Shown: piece by piece, positions 8,160-17,676 of the stretch
How positions within the stretch are numbered: the first letter of the stretch is position 1
How the letters are laid out: each line of letters begins with the position of its first letter
DNA from: Burkholderia sp. Ac-20365
Lineage (GTDB): Bacteria > Pseudomonadota > Gammaproteobacteria > Burkholderiales > Burkholderiaceae
Reading direction: 5' to 3'
Assembly (NCBI RefSeq): GCF_017104715.1
Contig: NZ_JAAGPI010000001.1
Span: forward strand, 186,001-250,000
Length of the DNA: 64,000 bases
Program-made: the position numbers and the translations under genes
The notes under the pieces: generated by a model
Told to the model about the DNA's origin: nothing
The model's database searches: none
The model's input: the letters and a program-made list of their open reading frames with translations, nothing else

Positions 8160-9059
8160 ATGAAAGGCAAGCAGATCGTAGGGGCGCTCGCGACGACGTT
8201 GTTCGTTCTGATCGCCGCGATAGTGGGCCGCGTGCTGTGGGTGCACTACATGTACGCACCGTGGACGCGCGACGGGCGCGTCCACGCTGAAATCGTGACC
8301 GTTGCGCCGGACGTGTCGGGCATCATCGTCGGGCTGCCTGTGCACGACAACCAGTTCGTCAAGAAGGGCGATCTGTTGATGCAGATCGATCCGTCGCACT
8401 ACGAGATCGCGGTCCAGCAGGCGGAGGCCACGGTGGCTGCGCGCAAGGCAGAACTGGCGTTGCGGCGCGACAACGCGAAACGCCGTGCGGCGCTCGATAA
8501 CGAGGTGGTATCGACGGAAACGAAGGAAGACTCGCAGCATTCGGCCGACGCCGCGCAGGCCGCGTATGAGGAAGCCGTCGCCGCGCTCGATGCCGCGAAG
8601 CTCAATCTGTCGAGAACGCGGGTCGTGTCGCCCGTGGACGGCTATGTGACGAATCTGACCACATGGCAAGGCGACTACGCGACGATCTCCACCGCGAAGC
8701 TTGCTGTCGTGGATGCACATTCGTTCTGGGTGTACGGCTACTTCGAAGAAACCAAGCTGCCGCATGTGAAAGTCGGCGACAAGGCCGAGATGCGTCTTCT
8801 TGGCGGCGGTGAGCTGCAAGGTCACGTGGAGAGCCTCGCGCGCGGCATCTACGACCAGGACAACCCCGAGAGCAAGGAACTGATCGCCAATGTCGACCCC
8901 GTGTTCAACTGGGTGCGGCTCGCGCAGCGCGTGCCGGTGCGCATCAAGATCGATTCGGTGCCGGATGGCGTCGAGCTTGCCGCGGGCACCACGTGCACCG
9001 TCGTCGTCAAAAGTGACGACAGGACACACCCGCTCTCGCTGCGCGGCACGACGTCGTGA
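8160..9059 (+). CDS. HlyD-family membrane-fusion protein (AaeA-like)
   Basis: A 299-residue periplasmic adaptor. An N-terminal anchor (about residues 7-28) is followed by a biotinyl-lipoyl half-motif (APDVSGIIVGLPVHDNQFVK), an alpha-hairpin (about 80-150) and the second lipoyl/beta-barrel part (TRVVSPVDGYV, AKLAVVDAHSFWVYGYFEETK). It would connect the FUSC pump to the outer-membrane factor. The ATG at 8160 begins the anchor. The gene ends 3 nt before the convergent small HTH gene. Confidence 0.93.
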   Translation: MKGKQIVGALATTLFVLIAAIVGRVLWVHYMYAPWTRDGRVHAEIVTVAPDVSGIIVGLPVHDNQFVKKGDLLMQIDPSHYEIAVQQAEATVAARKAELALRRDNAKRRAALDNEVVSTETKEDSQHSADAAQAAYEEAVAALDAAKLNLSRTRVVSPVDGYVTNLTTWQGDYATISTAKLAVVDAHSFWVYGYFEETKLPHVKVGDKAEMRLLGGGELQGHVESLARGIYDQDNPESKELIANVDPVFNWVRLAQRVPVRIKIDSVPDGVELAAGTTCTVVVKSDDRTHPLSLRGTTS

Positions 9060-9061
9060 GA

Positions 9062-9316
9062 TCAGGACTCCGTTTGCAGGATCTCCTGGCCGAAGCGCGT
9101 GATCCGTACCGACGTGTCGCGCCGTCCGCAAGATTCGAGTTCGACGGCCTCGGCGTCGGCGAGGCCAAAGATGAAACGGGTGGCGAGTTCCAGTGGCAAA
9201 CCGGTTTGCTTTGCGATGGTTTTCGTGGTGACGAGATTCCCTTCTGGATCGGTTGCCTGCGCGATGACGCGCAACAGGTTGAGCAGGGTTGCTTCGGTGA
9301 CGGTGTCGTGTTCCAT
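9062..9316 (-). CDS. Small winged-helix DNA-binding protein
   Basis: An 84-residue protein predicted to be almost entirely a winged helix: helices in VTEATLLNLLRVIAQAT and TTKTIAKQTGLPLELATRFI, then a wing (CGRRDTSVRITRFGQEIL). It has no sensing domain. It resembles small MarR/IclR-type HTH proteins but I cannot name a family. It lies antisense between the adaptor and FUSC genes and is a plausible local regulator. Its start at 9316 faces the FUSC leader. Confidence 0.7.
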   Translation of the reverse strand: MEHDTVTEATLLNLLRVIAQATDPEGNLVTTKTIAKQTGLPLELATRFIFGLADAEAVELESCGRRDTSVRITRFGQEILQTES

Positions 9317-9609
9317 ATGTCGATGCCATGTGTAGCGGGCAACCGGAAGAAAGCGGCTGCCTCATGTCTACACCATACCGGCGTGCGCGACGCGTGGGAT
9401 ACACAGTTGAACGACGTCCCGCAGTGGACAGTTGAAGATTGCGTGATACCCGCCGGCAGCGGGCGATACAGAAACTTCCGTTCGTGCAGGGCAGCGCGGG
9501 CGGGCCAGAAAGATCAACATGGATGCGCGTCACACGGAACCCGTTTTCGTGCTTCGCAAGGCCATTTGACCCGTATCGTAGACCCTCTCCATCAACCCTG
9601 ATGGATTCG

Positions 9610-9639
9610 CCCAAGCCCCTGCGGCTTGGGTATTTTTTT
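9610..9639 (+). terminator. Intrinsic terminator in the leader of the FUSC gene
   Basis: CCCAAGCC (9610-9617) and GGCTTGGG (9623-9630) form a perfect 8-bp stem with a 5-nt loop, followed by TATTTTTTT. It reads on the plus strand 65 nt before the FUSC start. It lies in a 388-bp gap (9317-9704) that otherwise holds only the divergent start region of the small HTH gene. Confidence 0.88.
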
Positions 9640-9704
9640 AGCCGCTGCGTTCGCGTTCGAAAAATGCGTTACGCGGGCAATGAACATCGAAGAAAGGTTT
9701 CTGC

Positions 9705-11858
9705 ATGGAAATGACGGTCTCGCGGGCCGAACGCGCATGGCTCAGATCGATGCGCATGCATGTGTCGCATTGGGGTGCGACCAACGGCTTGATCTGGCTG
9801 CATCTGGCGAAGACGCTGATCGCTGCGTTCCTTGCAATGGGCATCGCGATGAAGCTGGAAATACCCGCGCCTCGCACGGCGATGGCGACCGTCTTCGTGC
9901 TGATGCAGCCGCTCAGCGGCATGGTGTTGTCGAAGAGCTTCTACCGCGTGCTCGGCACGCTTGCGGGCGCAATTGCAGCCGTCGCGCTTGGTGCGTTGTT
10001 TCCGCAGCAGGCGTCGCTGTATGTCGTAGGTATGAGCCTGTGGGTGGCGCTGTGCACGGCTGCCGCAATTCGCTACCGGAGTTTCCAGTGGTACGCATTC
10101 GTGCTGGCGGGCTACACGGCTGCGCTGATCGGCATTCCGACTGTGCTCAATCCTGACGGGCTGTTCATCGCGGCGCTCAATCGGGGCGCAGAGGTCTTGC
10201 TCGGCATTCTCTGCTCGGGTCTCGTCAGCGCAATCGTGTTTCCGCAATGGTCGGGCACACGGCTCAAACATATGCGGCGCGAACGCTTCGCCAACTTTTC
10301 GACCTTCGCCGCGCGCTCGTTGACCGAGGATATCGACGCGACTGCTTTTCGGGCCAGGTACGGCGAGTTCGTCGACAGCGTGGTGGGATTCGAAACGACG
10401 CGCGCGTTCGCGTCGTTCGAAGATCCGGATATCCGCGCCAGGACGAAGCGCCTTGCGCGGCTCAATAGCGACTTCATGGATCTCTGCACGCGGCTGCATG
10501 CGCTGCATCGTTTCATGTCACGAGTCGGCATGTCTGACCGGGCGCGTATCGTTGGAATCGTCACGCCGTTCGCGCAGGAACTGGCGCATCTGATCGCCGT
10601 GCATAGCGATCCCGCAATGGTGGACGATATCTACGTCGGTGAAAAGGCGGCTAGCGTCGCGACGTTTCGCAACATGCTGTCCGCGCAGGCACGCGCGGCG
10701 CTGAACGACACAGGCGAACTGCTGAATGAAGAGGAGCAGCTCGACTTCGACACGGCGATCGAATTGCTCGAAGCGTTTGCATCAGGCTATGTCCGCTATG
10801 CGCAGACGTATGTGTCGCTCGCCTATCAACGGCACGCGCTGGAAGACACGGAAGTGAAGTATGTCGTAAAGACCAATCGCTACGTGGTCTTGCTCACGTT
10901 CGTCACGACAGCTGTGATACTCGGTACGATCGGCGCGTTCTGGCTGTCGAGTGACTGGCCGAGCGGTGGCTACGCGATCATTGGCGCGGCGGCGACTGCT
11001 GCACTGAGTTCGAACTCGCCGAAGCCGGCCAGGTTCTGCATGCAGATGGCGGGCGGCGCGGTGGCAGCCACGGCAATGGGTTATCTCGCACTCGCGTTTC
11101 TGTATCCGAACATCACAGGGTTTCCGCTGCTGTGCTATGTGCTTGCGCCATTGCTTGGATTCGGCGCATTCCTCGCCACGCGTCCGAAACTGACGGGCTA
11201 CGGCGTGAGCTTCTGCATCTTCTTCTGCGTGCTGGCCGGCCCCGACAACGTGATCCACTATATGCCGCAGCAATTGCTGAACAATGGACTCGCATTGACG
11301 ATCTCGATGCTGGCTTGTGCGCTTGCGTTCGCTGTTGTGTTCCCGGTCGAAATTCCATGGCGGCTGGCTGCGCTGACACGCGACTTGCGTGGACAGGTCA
11401 GACTGACATGCACGGCGTTACCCGACGGTTTGAAGGAGATATTCCAGTCGAGCACGCACGACATGATGTCTCAGCTTCGCGCACTCGCGCCGCAACACCC
11501 GAAAGGCTATGACGACGCGTTGCTATGGATGCTTGCCGTGCTCGAAATCGGCCATGCGGCAATCGATCTGAGAACCGAAAACCGCGACGCGCATTTCGTG
11601 ACGATCATTCGTCCGGAATGGTTGGCGTTGACGGACAGGACGATGGGCAAGCTCTCGCGACTTTTCGACGACCCGACCAAGGCGAACCTCACGCAATGCA
11701 TCGCGGCAATCGATGCGCAAATCGGCGTGGCGGGAAACATGCTCGATGAGCTGTATGGCGCGACGCATAAGATCCAGCAGGTGCGACGCATGCGAGCGTG
11801 CCTGCGGTTCATGCGCAGCACGCTGATCGACAAGGAAGCGCCGTTCCACTTCCGTTAG
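9705..11858 (+). CDS. FUSC-family efflux pump (AaeB-like)
   Basis: A 717-residue inner-membrane protein with the duplicated FUSC architecture. A first group of about six helices (residues 25-170) is followed by a long cytoplasmic region (about 175-385) and a second group of helices (about 390-550). The C-terminal cytoplasmic tail ends near residue 717. E. coli AaeB exports hydroxylated aromatic acids such as p-hydroxybenzoate. AAAGG lies 7 nt before ATG 9705. It is separated from its adaptor and outer-membrane partners by an antisense regulator and a terminator, unlike the usual compact order. Confidence 0.92.
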   Translation: MEMTVSRAERAWLRSMRMHVSHWGATNGLIWLHLAKTLIAAFLAMGIAMKLEIPAPRTAMATVFVLMQPLSGMVLSKSFYRVLGTLAGAIAAVALGALFPQQASLYVVGMSLWVALCTAAAIRYRSFQWYAFVLAGYTAALIGIPTVLNPDGLFIAALNRGAEVLLGILCSGLVSAIVFPQWSGTRLKHMRRERFANFSTFAARSLTEDIDATAFRARYGEFVDSVVGFETTRAFASFEDPDIRARTKRLARLNSDFMDLCTRLHALHRFMSRVGMSDRARIVGIVTPFAQELAHLIAVHSDPAMVDDIYVGEKAASVATFRNMLSAQARAALNDTGELLNEEEQLDFDTAIELLEAFASGYVRYAQTYVSLAYQRHALEDTEVKYVVKTNRYVVLLTFVTTAVILGTIGAFWLSSDWPSGGYAIIGAAATAALSSNSPKPARFCMQMAGGAVAATAMGYLALAFLYPNITGFPLLCYVLAPLLGFGAFLATRPKLTGYGVSFCIFFCVLAGPDNVIHYMPQQLLNNGLALTISMLACALAFAVVFPVEIPWRLAALTRDLRGQVRLTCTALPDGLKEIFQSSTHDMMSQLRALAPQHPKGYDDALLWMLAVLEIGHAAIDLRTENRDAHFVTIIRPEWLALTDRTMGKLSRLFDDPTKANLTQCIAAIDAQIGVAGNMLDELYGATHKIQQVRRMRACLRFMRSTLIDKEAPFHFR

Positions 11859-11892
11859 AAAAGGGGCCGCGATGGCACGGCCCGACGTGGGA

Positions 11893-12843
11893 TCAGATCG
11901 AGATGAAGTTCTCGACGACAGGCAGCTCAAGCGCCGCTTCATCGCGCGTAATCAGTTCAGAAACGTAATCTCGCACGAACGATACCCAGGTCTTCGTGCG
12001 CGCGTCGATGAATTTGCCTGCGGGATACAGCACATAGATGTTCATCTTGTGCAGCGAGTATTGCGGCAGCACGCGCACAAGGCTGCCGTCCTTCAACGCG
12101 GGAACCGCGGCATACGAAGGCAGTGCGCCGATCCCCATGCCATTGCGCATCGCGACGATCAGCGATTCGGCGATATTCGCCTGCAACAGGCTGTCGACGT
12201 GCACCGCTTCCGTTTTGCCGTCCTTTTCGAACATCCACTCGCAGGTCGGAAAGCCGGGCATGCTCAGCGTCAGGCAATCGTGCGCTGCGAGTTCGGACGG
12301 TGTGTCGGGCAGCCCGCGAGCACGCGCATATTCCGGCGACGCGCACAGCACGTTATGCGTCGAGCCGAGCGTGTGCGAAATCATTTCCGAGTCCGACAGC
12401 GACGAGGCCGGGAAAATGGCGACGTCCGCGCCCATTGCATACAGCGCGGGCGTGTTTTGCGTCAGCGTCAGTTCAACGCGCACATCGGGATAGATCGTGC
12501 GGTACTTCGAGATCGCGGGAAGAATGTAGTGCTGGCCAATGCTCGCATAGCTGACGATACGCAGCGTGCCTGCCGGGCGTTGGTGCGCTTCGTTCACCGC
12601 TTCTTCGGCGCTCGCGAGGTCGGACAGGATCTGCTTGCAGCGTTCCAGATAGACCTGCCCGGCGGGCGTCAGCGCGAGACTGCGCGTGGAGCGCGTAAGC
12701 AGCCGTGCGCGCAGATGGGTTTCCAGTTCGGTGACGGCGCGCGACATGGCGCTGGGCGCCGCATCGAATGTCAGCGCGGCCGCCGTAAAGCTGCCGCTTT
12801 CAACGACACGCGTAAAGACGCGCATGTTCTGAATCATGTCCAT
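11893..12843 (-). CDS. LysR-family transcriptional regulator
   Basis: A 316-residue LysR regulator. The N-terminal winged helix is clear (MRVFTRVVESGSFTAAALTF, SAMSRAVTELETHL, LLTRSTRSLALTPAG), followed by a periplasmic-binding-like effector domain (about 90-300). It is convergent with the FUSC gene, 34 bp apart, so it may control the efflux genes, as AaeR does in E. coli, though position alone does not prove this. ATG 12843 begins the conserved HTH; the extended upstream reading is not LysR-like. A paralogue lies at 21280-22200. Confidence 0.92.
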   Translation of the reverse strand: MDMIQNMRVFTRVVESGSFTAAALTFDAAPSAMSRAVTELETHLRARLLTRSTRSLALTPAGQVYLERCKQILSDLASAEEAVNEAHQRPAGTLRIVSYASIGQHYILPAISKYRTIYPDVRVELTLTQNTPALYAMGADVAIFPASSLSDSEMISHTLGSTHNVLCASPEYARARGLPDTPSELAAHDCLTLSMPGFPTCEWMFEKDGKTEAVHVDSLLQANIAESLIVAMRNGMGIGALPSYAAVPALKDGSLVRVLPQYSLHKMNIYVLYPAGKFIDARTKTWVSFVRDYVSELITRDEAALELPVVENFISI

Positions 12844-12967
12844 AAGACTGGGATATCGGATTTGATTGATTGGTACAGGCTGGGTACGGCCAATGGCTCG
12901 ATGTTGCGGCGCCGCGCGCGAATCTGCTTGTGTATTCGCACGCTGCCGCTGATGGGGTAGTGCCGCG

Positions 12968-14218
12968 TCAGGCAAGCCAGGTGTCGAAGTCGTAGTACTC
13001 GACGCGTTCGCCTTCATTGGCGCTGCCGCCTGCCCGAATGCGCGCGAGACCCGTCGCGGCAGCCAGCGTATTGAGCGAGCCGGGGCTTTGCTGATCGAAC
13101 GGATGCAATTGCTGCGTGCCGTCGGATGCAACGCGCAGCTCGACGCGGATGAACTCGTCGCGATGTCCCGCCACGCGGGTGCGGCCAACCAGCGGCAGAC
13201 GCGGCGTGCGAGGAAGTACCGCGCTGCGTCCCTGAAGCTGCCGCAACATCGGGCTGACCATCAACGCAAACACCACATACGCCGCGCCAGGATTGCCCGG
13301 CAGGCACACGAGCTTCTTGCCCGCTACGGTGCCGACCGAAAACGGCTTGCCAGGCTTCATGCGCACCTTGCAGACTTCCAGTTCGCCGCCGAGCGAATCG
13401 AGAACCGAGTGCAGCAGGTCTTTCTCGCCCGTCGAAATGCCGCCCGCGCTGATGACGAGGTCGGAATGCGCGAGCAGATGCGCGATTGCAGCGCGCGTTT
13501 GCGTGAAATCGTCCTTCGCATGCAGGCGCGCCGTGACGGACGCACCCATGCCGCGCACGAGCGCGGAGAGCATCGGTCCGTTGCTGTCGTAGCTTTGTTC
13601 CGCGCGCAACGGTTCACCAACGCGCACGAGTTCGTCGCCCGTCGTCAGAATGCCGACGCGCAGCTTGCGCTGCACGCGGACCCAGCCGATGCCCTGCATC
13701 GCAAGCAGGCCGGTGTGCGCGGCATTCAGAAGCGTGCTTCTGGCGATCAGTGTATCGCCGTGCCGGGCGAACTCGCCGCGGCGCCGCACATGCTGCCCCG
13801 CGCGTATTGGCTTGTTGATCCGGATGCACTCGCCGTCCGAGGAGACATGTTCCTGCATGACGACTGTGTCTGCGCCTTCCGGCAGCAGGCTGCCCGTGAA
13901 AAGCCGCGTCGCCTTGCCGGGCTGCAGCGGCGGCGGCATGTCGCCCGCGTAATGGCAGTCCTGAACGGGAAACGTAGCGCCGTCGGCATAGTCCGCGTAG
14001 CGGATCGCGTAGCCGTCCATCGCGCTGTTGTCGGCATGCGGCATGTCGTGAGCGGCGATCACGTCGTCGAGCAGGACGCGCCCGGCGCATTCCTCGAGTG
14101 AAAGCTGTTCGCCCAGATCGAGCGTGGGGGTAGCGGCAAGCAGCGACTGCTGCACGGAATCAAAATCGGCCAGCAGATCCGGCTTTTCAGCGACGCCCGT
14201 TTCCAAACCCTGATTCAT
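12968..14218 (-). CDS. moeA: Molybdopterin molybdotransferase MoeA
   Basis: A 416-residue cytosolic enzyme that inserts molybdate into adenylated molybdopterin. Typical segments are ADNSAMDGYAIR, the MoaB/Mog-like domain with ILTTGDELV and YDSNGPML, DLVISAGGISTGEKD, and the C-terminal LPGNPGAAYVVF. I set the start at ATG 14218, which has GAGGT 8 nt upstream; a longer reading to 14260 overlaps the FdhD gene. It follows FdhD by 11 nt and is last in the operon, where it supplies cofactor for the YdeP-like oxidoreductase. Confidence 0.94.
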   Translation of the reverse strand: MNQGLETGVAEKPDLLADFDSVQQSLLAATPTLDLGEQLSLEECAGRVLLDDVIAAHDMPHADNSAMDGYAIRYADYADGATFPVQDCHYAGDMPPPLQPGKATRLFTGSLLPEGADTVVMQEHVSSDGECIRINKPIRAGQHVRRRGEFARHGDTLIARSTLLNAAHTGLLAMQGIGWVRVQRKLRVGILTTGDELVRVGEPLRAEQSYDSNGPMLSALVRGMGASVTARLHAKDDFTQTRAAIAHLLAHSDLVISAGGISTGEKDLLHSVLDSLGGELEVCKVRMKPGKPFSVGTVAGKKLVCLPGNPGAAYVVFALMVSPMLRQLQGRSAVLPRTPRLPLVGRTRVAGHRDEFIRVELRVASDGTQQLHPFDQQSPGSLNTLAAATGLARIRAGGSANEGERVEYYDFDTWLA

Positions 14219-14229
14219 TGTGTATGACC

Positions 14230-15051
14230 TCATGCCTTTTGCAGCAGAGGCGCTGCGCAATATTCGACGAATCCGTCCTTACGGCAAAAGCTTACCAGCC
14301 GCATGTGGGCCTGCTGGGCGATGCGTATCGCGAGTGACGTGGGCGCGGAAATGGTCGCGATCATCGGAATATCGAGTCTCGCCGCCTTGCGCACGAGTTC
14401 ATAGCTGGCTCGGCTGGACATGAAAACGAAGCCGTGCGTCAGATCGACATCGCGCTCCACGAGCTTGCCGATCAGCTTGTCGAGCGCGTTGTGGCGCCCG
14501 ACATCTTCCATCACGGCGAGCACCGCACCGTTCAGCGAGCACCAGCCGGCTGCGTGCGCGGCGCCTGTGCTGCGCATCAGATTCTGCCATTCGGGAAACT
14601 CGCGCGCCGCGCGCCCGATCGCGGCTGCACTCACGTCGCGCGCTGCGCTGGAATCGCGAACGGGGTGCGGCTGCATGTCGAGCAGATCGATACTTTCGAT
14701 TCCACATACGCCGCAGCCCGTGCGGCCCGCGAGCGTTCGCCGCATCTGTCTGACGCGCGTCAAGGCTTCGGAGGTGATCGTGATGTCGACAACGGCACTG
14801 TCCGCATGACGTTCGACTGACACGTCGAGAATATCGGCGGCGCGGTCGACAAGACCTTCTGTCAGCGAAAATCCGACGGCAAATGCTTCGAGGTCGCAGG
14901 GCGTGCACATCATCACCGCGTGTGACGTGCCGTTGAACGCGAGTGAAACGGGCATTTCCTGCACGACGAGGTCGTCGGACGTGCTGATTGCGCCGTCGCG
15001 CACACGGGTCACATGCTGTAGCACAGTACCGTCGCACACGGTCAGGTTCAT
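14230..15051 (-). CDS. fdhD: Formate dehydrogenase accessory sulfurtransferase FdhD
   Basis: A 273-residue protein that transfers sulfur to the molybdenum cofactor of formate-dehydrogenase-type enzymes. The catalytic CxxC pair is Cys113/Cys116 in GRTGCGVCGIES. The C-terminal domain carries EDVGRHNALDKLIG and FVFMSSRASYELV, both FdhD hallmarks. Its place between the bd-oxidase genes and moeA means that the upstream YdeP-like protein probably needs a sulfurated bis-MGD cofactor. Confidence 0.95.
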   Translation of the reverse strand: MNLTVCDGTVLQHVTRVRDGAISTSDDLVVQEMPVSLAFNGTSHAVMMCTPCDLEAFAVGFSLTEGLVDRAADILDVSVERHADSAVVDITITSEALTRVRQMRRTLAGRTGCGVCGIESIDLLDMQPHPVRDSSAARDVSAAAIGRAAREFPEWQNLMRSTGAAHAAGWCSLNGAVLAVMEDVGRHNALDKLIGKLVERDVDLTHGFVFMSSRASYELVRKAARLDIPMIATISAPTSLAIRIAQQAHMRLVSFCRKDGFVEYCAAPLLQKA

Positions 15052-15180
15052 AAGTCAAATCCAGTTGCAGTGGGCCGCCTGTCCGGCGCACACAGGTGTG
15101 CGGCCTCAGGCCGCGGGTCTCATGCAAACGCCGGTGCGGCGTCGAGCGCGCGCACCGGCGTCATGTCGCGAAGCCGACGA

Positions 15181-16167
15181 TCAGTGCTTGACGGGCACGA
15201 CCTTGCCACGGAAGAGGTGATACTGGAACAGGTTGTAGCCGATCATGATCGGAAACACGATGCCGATGCCGAACAGCATGAACACGAGCGTCGTGCCATC
15301 CGAGGCTGCAGACGCGATCGACAGCTGCCCTGGCACGATGTACGGGAACAGGCTGATCGCGAGGCCCGCGAACGACACCACGAACAGCACCATCGACGCA
15401 ACGAACGGGCTATGTTCGCCGCGCATCCGGATCGCGTAGAGGATATACGCGAACGCGCCGGCAGCCAGCACGGCCAGCGCGAGCAGCACGTGGAAGACAC
15501 CAATGTCGTCCCAGCGCGTCACGCCAACCGGGCTGATCTTCACGGTACCGAGCGACACGACGATCGCAGCGATCACCGTTGTGAACACGGCATAAGTCGC
15601 GTAACGGCGTGAGGCGTCTTCGATCGCGCCCGTCGTCTTCTTGATGAGCCACGTCGCGCCGAGCAGCGAATAGCCGGACACCACGCCGATGGCGGTGACG
15701 GCGACGAAGGCCGCGTTGTCGATGCCGGGCACGAGACCCGTCAGCACCTTGCCGAGCACGATGCCCTGGCAGATGGCAGTGAGCAGGCTGCCGATGCCGA
15801 ACACGGCATCCCACACGGGCTTGCTGCGATGCGCCGCATGGCGGAACTCGATGGACGCGCCGCGCATGATGAGGCTCGCGATCAGCAGCATCACGGGCAC
15901 GTACAGTTGCGTGAGCAGCAGCGAGTACGCCGCCGGGAACGCGCCGAACAGCGCGCCGCCGAGAGCGACCAGCCACGTTTCATTGGCGTCCCAGACGTGG
16001 CCGATCGACTGGATCATCACGTCGCGGTCAGACTCTTTACGGCGGAATAGCGTAAGGATGCCGACGCCAAGGTCGAATCCGTCCGTTATCACGTAGAAGA
16101 CGAGCATGAGTCCGATGATGCCGAACCATGCGTTACTGAGTAATTCCTGTGTTGTCACGGCGTTCAT
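15181..16167 (-). CDS. cioB: Cyanide-insensitive bd quinol oxidase subunit II (CioB/CydB)
   Basis: A 328-residue inner-membrane protein with about eight to nine helices and the CydB family pattern. It has FYVITDGFDLGVGILTLF near the N-terminus, GHVWDANETWLVALGGALFG in helix 2-3, and FPIMIGYNLFQYHLFRGKV at the end. It is shorter than E. coli CydB, as CioB proteins usually are. It starts 44 nt after the CioA stop. It pairs with CioA to reduce oxygen using ubiquinol without proton pumping. Confidence 0.94.
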   Translation of the reverse strand: MNAVTTQELLSNAWFGIIGLMLVFYVITDGFDLGVGILTLFRRKESDRDVMIQSIGHVWDANETWLVALGGALFGAFPAAYSLLLTQLYVPVMLLIASLIMRGASIEFRHAAHRSKPVWDAVFGIGSLLTAICQGIVLGKVLTGLVPGIDNAAFVAVTAIGVVSGYSLLGATWLIKKTTGAIEDASRRYATYAVFTTVIAAIVVSLGTVKISPVGVTRWDDIGVFHVLLALAVLAAGAFAYILYAIRMRGEHSPFVASMVLFVVSFAGLAISLFPYIVPGQLSIASAASDGTTLVFMLFGIGIVFPIMIGYNLFQYHLFRGKVVPVKH

Positions 16168-16211
16168 TTTTCAGCCTGTCGATAAGAGCATTGAATGGGC
16201 AGACGGGCGAA

Positions 16212-17606
16212 TCAGTATTCGATTGCCTGTTGCGTCGTGCGCGGCGCGGGCTCGACGGGCGGTTGCAGCGTCAGGTCGGGACCGTTTTTCAGCCAGCGGC
16301 GCGCGAAGATGAAGAACGACGTGATCAGCACCACATAGAACGCAGCGAACATCAGCATGCTGCCGCTGATCGCCGTCGAAGACACGGCAGACGCCGCATG
16401 CTCGGTGCGCAGCAGTCCATACACGACCCACGGCTGGCGGCCGACTTCACGCACGATCCAGCCGCATTCCACCGCGATATACGGCAGCGGAATCGCCAGC
16501 ACCCACGCGAGGAACAGCTTCTTCTGCGCGAGCAGCGCTTCGAAATTGCCGCGCGTCTTGCGGAACACGTAGATCGTCCAGAACGCGAGCACCATGAACA
16601 GGAAGCCGATACCCGCCATCGCGCGGAATGCGTAGTAGAGGAGCGGCAGCATCGGCGGCTGGTCAGCCACGGGGATGTCCTTCAGACCCTTGACCTGGCC
16701 GTGCAGGCTGTGTGTGCCGAGCACGCTCAGCAAGCCGGGGACTTCGAGCGACCAGTCGTTGCCTTGCTTCGCCTTGTCCGGCCATGCAATCAGCGACCAC
16801 GACGCGCCCGTGCCCGGTGCGTTGGTTTCCCAGTGGCCTTCGATGGCCGCGCCCTTGGCAGGCTGCGTTTCGAACACATCGACACCGCTCGAATCGCCGA
16901 GCCAGATCTGCACAGGCGCGACGAACGCGAGCAACAGCAGCGCGACCTTGAACGAGCGGATGAAAAATTCGGGGTTGCGGCGCTTGAACAGGTAATACGC
17001 GGAGATACCCGCGACGACGACGAGGCCGGTTTCGAGCGCGGCGAACCACATATGGCTGACGCCCCAGAACATGTCCGGATTGAAAATGGCCTTCATATAG
17101 CTCGTCACGACCAGCTTGCCGTTCTCGACGGTCACGCCAGCGGGCGTCTGCATCCACGAATTCGCGACCATGATCCAGAACGCGGAGAGCGTCGAGCCGA
17201 GCGCGACCATGGCGGTTGCGAACAGATGCACGCCCTTGGGCACGCGGCCCCAGCCGAGCATCATGATGCCGACAAAGCCCGCCTCGAGCATGAACGCCAT
17301 CGCGCCTTCAAAGCCGAGAATGTTGCCGAAGAATTGCCCCGTGTAGTTTGAGAACGGCCCCCAGTTGGTGCCGAACTGAAACTCCATCGGAATGCCGCTG
17401 ACCACGCCGACGGCGAAGTTCAGCAACAGCAGCTTGCTCCAGAAGCGCGCCTGCCGGTACCAGACGACTTCGTTGGTCTTGACCCACAGCGTTTCCACGA
17501 CGAGCAGGAATGCGGAAAGGCTGATCGTGAGAATCGGCCACAGTATGTGAAAGATGGCGGTCATCGCGAACTGACCGCGTGCCAGGTGGAGGGCTTCCAG
17601 AGACAT
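16212..17606 (-). CDS. cioA: Cyanide-insensitive bd quinol oxidase subunit I (CioA)
   Basis: A 464-residue inner-membrane haem subunit. It has the N-terminal MSLEALHLARGQFAMTAIFH with a haem-ligand His20, EFQFGTNWGPFSNYTGQFFG, GFEGAMAFMLEAGFVG, HMWFAALETG and the C-terminal VGRQPWVVYGLLRTEHAAS. The Q-loop between helices 6 and 7 is short, the mark of the cyanide-insensitive (Cio) class. I use ATG 17606; an ATG 12 nt upstream (17618) is an alternative. It follows the YdeP-like gene by 70 nt in the same direction. Confidence 0.94.
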   Translation of the reverse strand: MSLEALHLARGQFAMTAIFHILWPILTISLSAFLLVVETLWVKTNEVVWYRQARFWSKLLLLNFAVGVVSGIPMEFQFGTNWGPFSNYTGQFFGNILGFEGAMAFMLEAGFVGIMMLGWGRVPKGVHLFATAMVALGSTLSAFWIMVANSWMQTPAGVTVENGKLVVTSYMKAIFNPDMFWGVSHMWFAALETGLVVVAGISAYYLFKRRNPEFFIRSFKVALLLLAFVAPVQIWLGDSSGVDVFETQPAKGAAIEGHWETNAPGTGASWSLIAWPDKAKQGNDWSLEVPGLLSVLGTHSLHGQVKGLKDIPVADQPPMLPLLYYAFRAMAGIGFLFMVLAFWTIYVFRKTRGNFEALLAQKKLFLAWVLAIPLPYIAVECGWIVREVGRQPWVVYGLLRTEHAASAVSSTAISGSMLMFAAFYVVLITSFFIFARRWLKNGPDLTLQPPVEPAPRTTQQAIEY

Positions 17607-17676
17607 GACAGATACCATTTCCAGGTTGACGCCGGGCGCGAAGGGGAGCGCGCCCGGTGGGATACAAAGTGACGGG

